A DNA stretch of 38,822 bases from Candidatus Eiseniibacteriota bacterium (GCA_030609365.1 JAUWCJ010000011.1:1-38822), one strand, 5' to 3'; shown: positions 1 through 6,746, counted from the first letter of the stretch. Numbers and translations are program-made. The notes: generated by a model not told the origin, from the sequence alone.

Positions 1-5
1 CCAGT

Positions 6-248
6 CTACAACAACAATCCCCCTTCGTGCTTGAGAAGCCACTGCTTTCGCTCCAAGCCGCCTCCGTAGCCCGTCAGACCCCCATCGCTTCCGATGACCC
101 TGTGACAGGGCACGATGATCGAGATGGGATTGTCGCCGTTGGCCGCCCCGACCGCGCGCACGCCACGCCATCGGGCATAGAGAAGGCCGACGCGCTCATC
201 GCCAAATACCTGCCTCAGGCTAAGCGAATCCCCGCGCGCCCGCCCTCT
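6..248 (-). pseudogene. C-terminal remnant of O6-alkylguanine-DNA alkyltransferase (MGMT/Ogt)
   Basis: The minus strand encodes about 80 residues that include the alkyltransferase signature [10 protein letters not shown] with its acceptor cysteine. The usual continuation [18 protein letters not shown] follows, and the frame stops at position 6. Family members are about 150-180 residues long. The N-terminal half and most of the DNA-binding helix-turn-helix are missing here. The fragment lies in the same frame as the upstream DUF6504-like ORF, separated by a single TAG at 249-251. The only in-frame start before the PCHRV motif is a GTG that would give about 51 residues. I therefore read it as a broken gene, either a deletion/fusion remnant or an assembly defect. 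Its place behind lexA suggests it once belonged to the DNA-repair unit. Confidence 0.8.
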
Positions 249-575
249 CTAGCCGTCTAAGTCGGTACGCGAAAGCGTCCACCCCATCGTGCGGGTGTTG
301 TATACAAGCTCGTAGAAGTCTTCCTCGCCGGTGATCACCGAAAAGTAGTGGAGCTTGTACTGCCCGTCGTGCTCTTCCCATTTCCCCGTGACCCGATCGA
401 CGTCGAAGATCCTGTTCTTCCACTTGAAGCGAAGAGGGTCCAGCTGGCCACCACTGAATCTGGTCAACACTGTGACCGGCTCGTTGATTTCGTGGATCAT
501 TCCGTCCAGCCCCGTTTCGTAGGTGGTCTCGTGGTAGGACGCAGCGTGGTGGGACGCATCCTCATCCGATGGCAT
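249..575 (-). CDS. DUF6504-like small protein in the lexA operon
   Basis: This product of about 108 residues has the pattern EPVTVLTRF, then PLRFKWKNRIFDVDRV and a C-terminal YELVYNTRTMGWTLSR. It resembles the DUF6504 family, short beta-rich proteins often encoded beside SOS mutagenesis genes. The family call is from memory of the motif pattern, not a search. I chose the ATG at 573-575 because it lies inside the end of the preceding small ORF, giving a 14-base overlap typical of translational coupling. A GTG at 632 and an ATG at 503 are also possible; the conserved core begins at the latter. Function is unknown. Position third behind lexA suggests damage-inducible expression. Confidence 0.62.
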   Translation of the reverse strand: MPSDEDASHHAASYHETTYETGLDGMIHEINEPVTVLTRFSGGQLDPLRFKWKNRIFDVDRVTGKWEEHDGQYKLHYFSVITGEEDFYELVYNTRTMGWTLSRTDLDG

Positions 576-741
576 CGGCGGGCGGATGCGCCGTCTTGAG
601 TTCCACCTCTCTATTCGGGGTGTCTTCGCCACGAGTGATCTCGCGGACCCTGGCGGGTGTGCCCGTCAGGAGAATGAGCGCTACGATGAAGGCCGCGACC
701 GACACCGCGCGACGTATCGGATGTGTTCTTGTATGTACCAT
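562..741 (-). CDS. Small single-span membrane protein (59 aa) directly downstream of lexA
   Basis: An ATG at 739-741 lies two bases after the lexA stop. It is preceded by a strong GGAGG eight bases upstream, inside the end of lexA. The ORF runs 59 codons to a TGA at 562-564. Residues 1-11 are basic, residues about 12-27 (AVSVAAFIVALILLTG) are one hydrophobic segment, and the rest is polar. This fits a membrane anchor or an uncleaved signal with a short exported tail. I recognise no family. SOS-induced single-span peptides that block division (SidA in Caulobacter, YneA in Bacillus) are known to sit in LexA regulons. Location and topology make a similar role conceivable, but that is inference only. 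Confidence 0.6.
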   Translation of the reverse strand: MVHTRTHPIRRAVSVAAFIVALILLTGTPARVREITRGEDTPNREVELKTAHPPADAIG

Positions 742-743
742 CT

Positions 744-1367
744 CTAGAACCTCCGCATCAGCCCGACAACACGCCCGAGAACCCGGACATTGCCACGCTT
801 GTCGAGCAGGATGTCGTCGTAGTCCGGGTTCTCGGGTCGGAGTACGATCTTCCCCTTTGAGGTCATGTAGGTCTTGACGGTCGCCTCGTCGTCGAGCATT
901 GCCACAACAATGTCACCGTTCTTCGCATCGGGTTGCGGACTCACGATGACCACGTCGTTGTTGATGATCCCCGCGTTCTTCATGCTATCGCCGTTCACGC
1001 GGAGCGCGAAGCACTCCTCGCTTCGAGCTATCATCTCGTCGACCGCGATCCTTCCCTCTATGTTCTCTTCGGCGAGCATCGGCACTCCGGCCGCTACGCG
1101 GCCGACCAGTGGAATCTCCACGGTGCTCCGCTCACGACTGACTTTCGCGTGATGCTCCAGCCACTCGATGCCGCGCGAGATGCCCTTGCTTCTCTTTATG
1201 TACCCGAGCTTCTCCAGGATGGAAAGGTGGTAGCGCACACCGTTGGTCGACGAGATACCTGCTTCCTCACCTATCTCGCGGATCGTCGGCGACCGGTCGT
1301 GCTTCCGGATCGTCTCGGTGATGAAGTTGAGGATCTCTTCCTGTGTCGGCGTGAGGTCGTGTCTCAT
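744..1367 (-). CDS. lexA: LexA repressor
   Basis: This 207-residue protein is the SOS repressor. RecA filaments on damaged DNA trigger its self-cleavage, releasing repair genes. Residues 1-70 are the winged helix-turn-helix (SPTIREIGEEAGISS, recognition helix, then GYIKR). The Ala93-Gly94 cleavage site lies in RVAAGVP. The catalytic dyad is visible as Ser128 in NGDSMK and Lys165 in EATVKTY. Length and domain order match full-length LexA. AGGAGAT upstream of the ATG is a good ribosome-binding site. It heads a minus-strand unit with the small membrane ORF and the DUF6504-like gene. Two TGCAC-N4-GTGCA sites on its promoter imply autoregulation. Confidence 0.97.
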   Translation of the reverse strand: MRHDLTPTQEEILNFITETIRKHDRSPTIREIGEEAGISSTNGVRYHLSILEKLGYIKRSKGISRGIEWLEHHAKVSRERSTVEIPLVGRVAAGVPMLAEENIEGRIAVDEMIARSEECFALRVNGDSMKNAGIINNDVVIVSPQPDAKNGDIVVAMLDDEATVKTYMTSKGKIVLRPENPDYDDILLDKRGNVRVLGRVVGLMRRF

Positions 1368-1400
1368 CTTGACTGTATCTCCTGCTCGTTAGACCGAGGC

Positions 1401-1469
1401 GGGCCGCGCCGTATGAGAGGATTGGGCGGGCGAGCTGACCATTTTCCGCTGCCACCCAATGCGCGGCCC
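1401..1469 (-). other. Long hairpin in the lexA 5' leader
   Basis: Between the predicted lexA transcription start (about 1544) and its ATG lie nested inverted repeats. GGGCCGCGC at 1401-1409 pairs with GCGCGGCCC at 1461-1469. ATTGGGCGG at 1421-1429 pairs with CCACCCAAT at 1452-1460, with one G-U pair. The helix would sit about 35 bases upstream of the start codon in a leader of about 175 bases. It could influence translation or mRNA stability. No T-tract follows, so it is not a simple terminator. I recognise no known riboswitch. Confidence 0.45.
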
Positions 1470-1534
1470 CGATACCCCGGCCCGTGGTGAGCCTTCAGTT
1501 TCAAGACCTCGAGCGGCTGGCTTGGTTGCCGCCC

Positions 1535-1548
1535 TGCACATCTGTGCA
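1535..1548. promoter_or_regulatory. LexA box 1, overlapping the lexA transcription start
   Basis: TGCACATCTGTGCA is a perfect TGCAC-N4-GTGCA palindrome. It fits the LexA recognition sequence reported for Fibrobacter succinogenes (TGCNC-N4-GTGCA). It lies just downstream of the minus-strand -10 element, where a bound dimer would block initiation. Confidence 0.8.
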
Positions 1549-1550
1549 CC

Positions 1551-1579
1551 ACATTACTGCACACATGTGCAGGAGTCAA
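1551..1579 (-). promoter_or_regulatory. lexA promoter (sigma70 type)
   Basis: On the minus strand TTGACT (1574-1579) and TAATGT (1551-1556) are separated by exactly 17 bases. The spacer is almost filled by the second TGCAC-N4-GTGCA palindrome and the other palindrome follows the -10 box. This gives a coherent repressed promoter, transcribing leftward into lexA. Confidence 0.82.
1558..1571. promoter_or_regulatory. LexA box 2, within the lexA promoter spacer
   Basis: TGCACACATGTGCA is the second exact TGCAC-N4-GTGCA match; its symmetry extends by one base each side. Its centre is 23 bp from box 1, about two helical turns, so two dimers could sit on similar faces of the DNA. It lies between the -35 and -10 elements. 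Confidence 0.8.
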
Positions 1580-1581
1580 GC

Positions 1582-1624
1582 AAAAAGAAGAGGGGCCCCT
1601 GGGGGAGTGCTGAAGGGACCCCTC
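1582..1624 (-). terminator. Rho-independent terminator upstream of the lexA promoter
   Basis: Read on the minus strand, GAGGGGTCCC (1615-1624) pairs with GGGGCCCCTC (1590-1599) with one mismatch, and TTCTTTTT (1582-1589) follows. It would stop leftward transcripts immediately before the lexA -35 element. No annotated minus-strand gene lies upstream of it, which is why a small RNA is considered next. Confidence 0.6.
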
Positions 1625-1812
1625 GGATACGACCCGAGAGAGGGGAAACCAACGCCGCTGCCGGTGTTCCTGGCTCTTGATGCGCCCGTCGATGCGGATT
1701 CAAAGCTGCCATTGGAGACTGACGGGCCTCGGAAACGGTGTGTCGGGTCGTCTGATTTCGGGCCTGACAGGCTCATGCCTGCCCGTGGCTCTGCCAGCTC
1801 TCATGTCCGACG
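1582..1812 (-). ncRNA. Candidate small RNA between the lexA promoter and the beta-helix gene
   Basis: This stretch has no convincing coding frame on either strand but shows nested complementarity. Nine bases at 1629-1637 (ACGACCCGA) match 1743-1751 perfectly. Inside them 1684-1690 (GCCCGTC) pairs with 1721-1727. Another hairpin lies at 1759-1785 (GACAGGC tcat GCCTGCC core). On the minus strand a consensus TATAAT lies at 1819-1824 and a T-tract terminator at 1582-1624. That would define an RNA of about 230 nt. No good -35 hexamer is visible. I could not match it to tmRNA, RNase P, SRP or 6S RNA. It may be only structured spacer DNA. Confidence 0.3.
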
Positions 1813-1954
1813 GACGGTATTATAGACGACCGTTGTTAGCTCTGGGTGAGCGGCAAGACAATGTTCTGCGATGATCCACGGGGAGGTTTGGATATGATAG
1901 AATAGCATCTGCGTCCTACTCCTCGCCCCCTTCTCGCCCATAAGGAGCACTTCA

Positions 1955-3757
1955 ATGCGCACCTGTCTGGTCATCTCTCTCCTGCTACTTGCGCTCTCGG
2001 CGTCAGCCACGACCATCACGGTCGACCTCGGCGGCTCCGGCGACTATCTCACGATCCAGGAAGGCATCGACGCCGCGGTCTACGGCGACACGGTGCAGGT
2101 CGCGTGCGGGACCTACCACGAGCACGACATCGTCATGAAGTCGGGCATCTGTCTGAGGAGCGAGACCGGACGGCCGGAGTGTGTGACCGTCGATGCGGAC
2201 AGCTTGGGCCGCGTCTTCTACTGCACCGGCCCCGACAGCACCACGGTCGTGGAAGGACTGACGATCACACGCGGCCTGGACCTTGTCACGGTCAGCCCGT
2301 GCGGCGGCGGTGGGATGCGTTGGGAGGATTCATCTCCTCGCATCGTCAGTTGCTCGTTCACAGAGAACATGGCCCACCACCTAGGACCAAACGCCTATGG
2401 TGGAGCGATCGCCTTCACCGGGTGCTCACCCGTCATCGTCGACTGCAGTTTCACAGGCAACACGGTCAAGACGAGCTGACCACACGGCAACGCCTACGGC
2501 GGCGCGCTCTCTTTCTATCAGAGCGACTCCGTCATCACGGACTGTGTGTTCCTGGGGAATGGGGACCGGACCTCGGCCGGTGGAGGCGTCTACGGCTCGA
2601 GCAGCTTCCTGACGCTCACTGGCTGTACGTTCGAGGAGAACATCGCAGCCTATGGGGCTGGTCTGTACGCCGGGGGGCCGGTCGTGGTCGACTGCGTCTT
2701 CTCGCGGAACGGCTACGGGTACAGTCATGGTGGCGCAGCCCATGTGGGACACGGGGGCACGATCACGGGGTGCACGTTCGAGGACAACGTCGCGGAATTC
2801 GGAGGGGCGCTGTGGTGTGGCTCGGGAAGCACCATCACAGATTGTGTCTTCCTCCGCAACTCAGCGCACTACACCGGGGGTGTCGATTGCCTCGGGTCCA
2901 CAACTATCGAGGGATGCACGTCCTCCGGGAACAGTTCTGAGTGGAAAGCTGGCGCCATCTACATGTACGACGGCGGTACGGTGCAGCAGTGTGTCATCAC
3001 GGACAATCTCGCGGAGAGGAGCGGCGGGGGCATCTACTGCGGAACTTCTCACTCGACCCGCTTTTCTGCGGCATGGCCGGCGATGACTTCACGCTCTGCG
3101 CGAACTCGCCGTGCCTGCCGGTAGTCCGAGACTGCGAGGAACTCATAGGAGCGCTCGGCCAGGGCTGCGACAACTGTGACAGCCCCGTTGAGGGCGCGCT
3201 GATCGTGGGGTCGTGCAACGAGGAGTCCGTCACCCTGCGGTGGGCCATGGAGGGCCTCGGGCGGGTACTCCGGACTCAACATCTGCCGAGCCACGGAAGC
3301 AGGCGGACCGTTCGCGAGGCTCAACGACGAACTACTGTCGGCGCTGTCGCCTGGGAGCTACCTCGACCATAGTGTGTGGCCGGCCACCACGTTCTGGTAC
3401 AGGCTCCGCGCCGTACGGCCCGATGGTGTTGAAGAGGACGCGGGAGAGGCGATCAGCGTCACGACGCCCGGCCGGCTGACGGCAGTTCTACGTGCCCCCA
3501 ACCCCAATCCGTTCTCGGACCGTTGCGCATTCGAACTCGACCTTCCGTCGGGAAGCAACCGCGCTTCGGTCGGCGTGTTCGACGTCTCCGGCAGGCGCGT
3601 GGCGAGCCTGCACGACGCCCCGCTCTCAAGGGGCAGACACGAGTTCGCGTGGGACGGCCTCGACAACGACGGCAGTCAGTGCGCCGCGGGTGTTTACTTC
3701 GTGAGATGCGAGGCCGGCGACCTGGTGCTACGGCAGAGAGCGGTGCTCCTCCGATAG
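1955..3757 (+). pseudogene. Secreted right-handed beta-helix protein with FlgD-like C-terminus, disrupted
   Basis: AAGGAG precedes the ATG. A signal peptide ([18 protein letters not shown]) leads into Pfam-like beta-helix repeats (cycles of [17 protein letters not shown]). The frame is broken three times. An in-frame TGA lies at 2477-2479, and clear repeats continue after it in the same frame. A shift occurs near 3045, after which PLFCGMAGDDFTLCANSPC appears in another frame. A third break near 3260 returns to the first frame, with GYSGLNICRATEAGG, a fibronectin-like segment and a C-terminal FlgD-like fold (NPFS..., GRRVASLHD, WDGLDNDG, GVYFVR). In FCB-group bacteria such tails often act as sorting or anchoring modules on exported proteins. 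It is either a decayed surface-protein gene or carries assembly errors. Confidence 0.85.
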
Positions 3758-3773
3758 AGGACCCCCAACGAAG

Positions 3774-3802
3774 AAGGGCCGCCGGAAGACCTGGCGGCCC
3801 TT
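3774..3802. terminator. Bidirectional hairpin terminator between convergent genes
   Basis: AAGGGCCGCC (3774-3783) and GGCGGCCCTT (3793-3802) form a perfect 10-bp stem with a 9-base loop. It lies between the beta-helix gene (plus) and the DUF5362 gene (minus). The A-rich left and T-containing right flanks suit termination on both strands. Confidence 0.8.
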
Positions 3803-3830
3803 AAGAACGATCCTCGTGTCACATCATCGG

Positions 3831-4223
3831 TCAGTAGTTGCCCATGAACGGGACCAGCGAAGCCAGTCCTACGGTGAAGGCGGCAATGATGCTGACGATT
3901 ATTCCTATCAGAGCGAGCACCCCGTAGATGGTGAAGTAGGTTTTGAGCTTCGACATCGCGCCGTAGAGCTCCATCTTGCTGCCGCTCGCCTGCGTAGACT
4001 CCACGGCCGTTGCCGTCTGGAAGAGAAGAATACCGATCCAGATAGGCAGCCAGCAGATGATGATGCCCACGACCGTGATGGCCATGAGAACCCCGTAGAT
4101 GATCATGAGCACACCGAGGAACTTCATCCAGCCCTTCGCCGCGAACAGCGGAGCGCTGACCTCGCGGATGAGCTGCCGCTCGTCTCCCCCTGAGGGGGTG
4201 AGGCCTCCGGTTACCTCTCCCAC
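3831..4223 (-). CDS. DUF5362-family membrane protein
   Basis: This 130-residue protein starts at GTG, after a strong AGGAGGTGA. A polar N-terminus (about 28 residues) is followed by the motif APLFAAKGWMKFLGVLMIIYG. Two hydrophobic helices follow (about 35-75) with the cytosolic segment SKMELYGAMSKLKTYF between them and a third hydrophobic region. The pattern is that of DUF5362, a small integral membrane family common in FCB-group and related genomes. No biochemical function is known to me. It is a stand-alone gene closed by the hairpin at 3774-3802. Confidence 0.8.
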   Translation of the reverse strand: MGEVTGGLTPSGGDERQLIREVSAPLFAAKGWMKFLGVLMIIYGVLMAITVVGIIICWLPIWIGILLFQTATAVESTQASGSKMELYGAMSKLKTYFTIYGVLALIGIIVSIIAAFTVGLASLVPFMGNY

Positions 4224-4325
4224 AATTCACCTCCTGGCTTGGGACCAAGAAGGACTCCCTGACACTCGCGGCAGGCTAGCACCGACGCCGCGCGGCGGTC
4301 AAGTGTCTCATCGTCGCCGCGAAGC

Positions 4326-4559
4326 TCACGTCTGAAGGAGTTCCTTGATCTCATCGACAGACAGGAGCTTCCCCGTGCTCTTGATCTCTCCATCGATAGC
4401 GAGCGCGGGCGTCATCATCACGCCGAACGCCATAATGTCTTTGATATCGGAGACCTTCTCCACCTCACACTCAATGCCCAGTTCCCCGATAATGTCATCT
4501 ACGCGCTCCTCGAGCTTCCTACATCTCGGGCAGCCGGTGCCCAGTATTTGTACCTTCAA
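4326..4559 (-). CDS. Thioredoxin-fold CxxC mini-protein (thioredoxin_3 type)
   Basis: This 77-residue protein begins KVQILGTGCPRC, with redox cysteines 10 and 13. It ends with the typical strand MMTPALAIDGEIKSTGK and a C-terminal helix. It matches the small redox-active disulfide/MTH895-like thioredoxins. I chose the TTG at 4557-4559 because AGGAGG lies eight bases upstream and the fold starts there; a longer frame from 4646 would add an unrelated Arg-rich extension. It probably exchanges thiols or disulfides in the cytoplasm. It lies downstream of the sulfur-relay cluster but behind a terminator (4603-4634), so it may be expressed separately. Confidence 0.85.
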   Translation of the reverse strand: MKVQILGTGCPRCRKLEERVDDIIGELGIECEVEKVSDIKDIMAFGVMMTPALAIDGEIKSTGKLLSVDEIKELLQT

Positions 4560-4602
4560 GCCTGTCCTCCTGTCTGCAGACACACGTCTCCGAACAGAAA
4601 GA

Positions 4603-4634
4603 AGGGGCCGCCTCGGAGAACCAATGCGGCCCCT
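4603..4634 (-). terminator. Rho-independent terminator after the sulfur-relay operon
   Basis: On the minus strand AGGGGCCGC (rightmost arm 4626-4634) pairs with GCGGCCCCT (4603-4611) in a perfect 9-bp stem with a 14-base loop. TCTTTCTGTT follows. It closes the tusA-dsrE-nifS-like unit. Confidence 0.75.
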
Positions 4635-4697
4635 GTCGCCGCCCACAGACGGCCCCCGTTGATGCCCGCGGCCGACCCGACCGCCTCGCCATAACTC

Positions 4698-5915
4698 CTA
4701 CTCCCCCTCCTCGTCGTGATCGTGATGCCCGAACTCTTTCTTGTCGTAGGTCATGCCCGGCCTGAACGCCGACATCTCGCGCAGGCGCTTCGCAATCCCG
4801 GGCAGCACGTCGAGCACCATATCGACGTCCTCGTCGGTCGACCACCTGCCGAACGTAAACTGAAGCGAGCCGTGCGCCTCCTCGTGCTTGATGCCCATCG
4901 CGAGCTGCACGTACGAGGGCTCGAGCGTCTTGGCGCTGCACGCCGACCCGCTTGAGACACTTATGCCTTCCATGTCGAGCGACAGCAGCAGGCTTTCACC
5001 CTCGATGTAGGCGAGCCGGATGTTCGCGTTGTTGGGAAGCCTCCGCTCGCGGGGCCCATTCAGCGTCGTGTCCTTAATACCCTTGAGGATCCCGTCCATC
5101 AGCCGGTCGCGCATGGGCCTGACCCGGGCGGTGTCCGCCTCCATCTCGTCACCCATGATCCTGGCGGCCACACCGAACCCAACGATGCCCGCGACGTTCT
5201 CAGTCCCAGAACGCAGCCCCCGTTCCTGCCCGCCTCCGTGAACGAGCGCCTCGAGCCGGATGCCCTTCCGTATATAGAGAGCACCCACACCCCTGGGCCC
5301 GTAGATGTCGTTGGACGACAGAGTTATGAGATCGAACGGGAGCGTCGACACGTCGATGGGGATCCACGCCCCGGCCGCCGTGGCGTCCGTGTGGAAGAGA
5401 ACACCCGCGGCCCTCGCGATGTCCGCGATCTTCCCCACCGGCTGGATGGTGCCCACCTCACCCAGTGCCGTCATCACGGAGATCAGGACCGTGTCGTCGC
5501 GGATCGCCGCCTCGACGTCGTTGGGGTTCACGAACCCCTCGTCGTCCACGGGCAGCCAGGTCACCTCGAAACCGAGACGCTCGAGGTACTTGAGCGGGGT
5601 GATGACCGAGCGATGCTCGACCACGGAGGAGATGATGTGCTTGCCCTTGGACTGGAGTTTCAGTGCCACGCCCTTCAAGGCCATATTGTTGGCCTCGGTC
5701 GCTCCAGACGTGAAGACGATCTCGGCAGGTGTGGCGCCTGTGAATCCGGCGACGCGCTCGCGCGCCTCCTCGAGCGCCTGGCGCGCGGCGTCACCGTCGG
5801 ACCGGAACAGGATCGACGGGTTCCCGAAGTGTTCGGTCATGTGGGGGATCATCGCTTCTACGACGCGCGGGTCGACCGGCGATGCCGACTGGTAGTCCAG
5901 ATATCCTTTCATCAC
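4698..5915 (-). CDS. Cysteine-desulfurase homologue (NifS/IscS family) lacking the PLP lysine
   Basis: This 405-residue class-V aminotransferase-fold protein aligns end to end with IscS/NifS. It keeps the N-terminal YLDYQSASPVDP, the stacking His101 (VVEHRSV), the PLP-ring Asp177 (HTDAT), the GGGQERGLRSGT segment and the persulfide cysteine Cys326 (SGSACSAKTLEPSY). The Schiff-base motif is altered: where IscS has SGHKIYGPKG this protein has SSNDIYGPRG, so His-Lys is Asn202-Asp203. The partner Gln after DAT is Ala180. Without the lysine, normal desulfuration is unlikely. It may be a sulfur carrier, scaffold or use another chemistry. The C-terminus is His/Asp/Glu-rich. It is the last gene of a tusA-like/dsrE-like unit. 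A GTG at 5915 has the better-spaced GGAGG; ATG at 5912 is the alternative. Confidence 0.9.
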   Translation of the reverse strand: MMKGYLDYQSASPVDPRVVEAMIPHMTEHFGNPSILFRSDGDAARQALEEARERVAGFTGATPAEIVFTSGATEANNMALKGVALKLQSKGKHIISSVVEHRSVITPLKYLERLGFEVTWLPVDDEGFVNPNDVEAAIRDDTVLISVMTALGEVGTIQPVGKIADIARAAGVLFHTDATAAGAWIPIDVSTLPFDLITLSSNDIYGPRGVGALYIRKGIRLEALVHGGGQERGLRSGTENVAGIVGFGVAARIMGDEMEADTARVRPMRDRLMDGILKGIKDTTLNGPRERRLPNNANIRLAYIEGESLLLSLDMEGISVSSGSACSAKTLEPSYVQLAMGIKHEEAHGSLQFTFGRWSTDEDVDMVLDVLPGIAKRLREMSAFRPGMTYDKKEFGHHDHDEEGE

Positions 5916-5934
5916 TGGCTTCCACCTCCGCCCG

Positions 5935-6303
5935 TCAGAAGGACAGGATCGCGTCCGCGTCCAACGAGAGGTCGTTCAAGGTTGCGGCGCCCACGACCAC
6001 CACTTCGTCAACGTAGTCTCCCCTGTCGAGGTCCATGAGCTGCGAACTCTGGTCGCAGGCCAGGAGCGTCACGCCCACGTCCACGGCCCGTTGCATCACC
6101 TCGGACAGCGTCGGGAAGGAACCCATCTGAATTTTCTCGGCCTCACCTCTCTTGACTACGGTGACGCCCTTCCCGAGAAAATAGATGGTGGCATCCAGGT
6201 TCATCGACGCGGCGACGGTCGCCAGGACGAACGGGGAGTATAGCCGCTCGGGGGTATCGACACCCGAGGTCTGTACATAGAGAATACGGTTCTTGTCGAC
6301 CAT
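5935..6303 (-). CDS. DsrE-like sulfur-relay protein
   Basis: This 122-residue protein has the DsrE/YchN alpha-beta fold: an N-terminal strand RILYVQTSG, ERLYSPFVLATVAASM, then ATIYFLGKGV, and a central cysteine Cys83 in TLLACDQS. In DsrE/TusD-type proteins that cysteine carries persulfide sulfur. The ATG at 6301-6303 was chosen because CGGAGGGA sits seven bases upstream; an ATG six bases further up is too close to it. It lies between the TusA-like carrier and the NifS homologue, so a sulfur hand-over role is likely. It may also simply be a peripheral redox partner. Confidence 0.85.
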   Translation of the reverse strand: MVDKNRILYVQTSGVDTPERLYSPFVLATVAASMNLDATIYFLGKGVTVVKRGEAEKIQMGSFPTLSEVMQRAVDVGVTLLACDQSSQLMDLDRGDYVDEVVVVGAATLNDLSLDADAILSF

Positions 6304-6386
6304 TGTCATTCCCTCCGATATCAGGAGCGCCGCGAGCCGCGCAGGCCGGCGCCTCCGGACCGCGTGGCGCATGCCGCCGACCGCCC

Positions 6387-6635
6387 CTACGCGGTCCGGC
6401 GGACCAGAAATCGGAAGACGTTCCCGTCTTCCTCAATGGAGATGAGCTCGTGACCGGTTCGCTTCGTCCAGCTCTGGATGTCGGGCTTCGACGACGGGTC
6501 GTCGGCCAGGAGCTCGAGCACGTCGCCGACCTCGACGTCGCCTATCGCCTCGTTGACCCGTATCACGGGCTCGGGGCAGAAGTAGCCAGTTATGTCGAGT
6601 GTCTCGGCGACGGTCTGTTCGCTCTTGTCTCCCAT
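6387..6635 (-). CDS. TusA-family sulfur carrier
   Basis: This 82-residue protein carries the TusA/SirA signature LDITGYFCPEPVIRVNEAI with the persulfide-accepting Cys20 in CPEP. The DVLELLADDPSSKPDIQSWTKRTGHELI segment and a final beta strand are also typical of the family. TusA proteins shuttle sulfane sulfur from a cysteine desulfurase to DsrE-type acceptors, tRNA-thiolation or cofactor pathways. It is the first gene of a minus-strand trio with the DsrE-like protein and the lysine-less NifS homologue. GGAGG lies just upstream of the ATG. Confidence 0.9.
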   Translation of the reverse strand: MGDKSEQTVAETLDITGYFCPEPVIRVNEAIGDVEVGDVLELLADDPSSKPDIQSWTKRTGHELISIEEDGNVFRFLVRRTA

Positions 6636-6746
6636 TCGACCTCCGCTTGCTGATGCCGCTGGACCGCGATGGAGCCGGACGTAGTTGGACCCGCGGGACC
6701 AAGCCTGATGCGCGTCACATTCATGAGTTGGCTCCCGCGAGTCCTA

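Noticed and set aside
1740-1790. SRP RNA resemblance (GTCAGGCCCG on the minus strand)
   Set aside because: The conserved GGAAGGAAGCAGC part of the SRP helix-8 loop is missing.
1459-1825. Plus-strand open frames between lexA and the beta-helix gene
   Set aside because: Composition is not gene-like, no ribosome-binding site is present, and they cross the lexA operators and a terminator.
2477-2479. Selenocysteine or other recoding of the in-frame TGA in the beta-helix gene
   Set aside because: No SECIS-like hairpin is evident, two further frameshifts follow, and TGA is a normal stop in this genome (hdrB).
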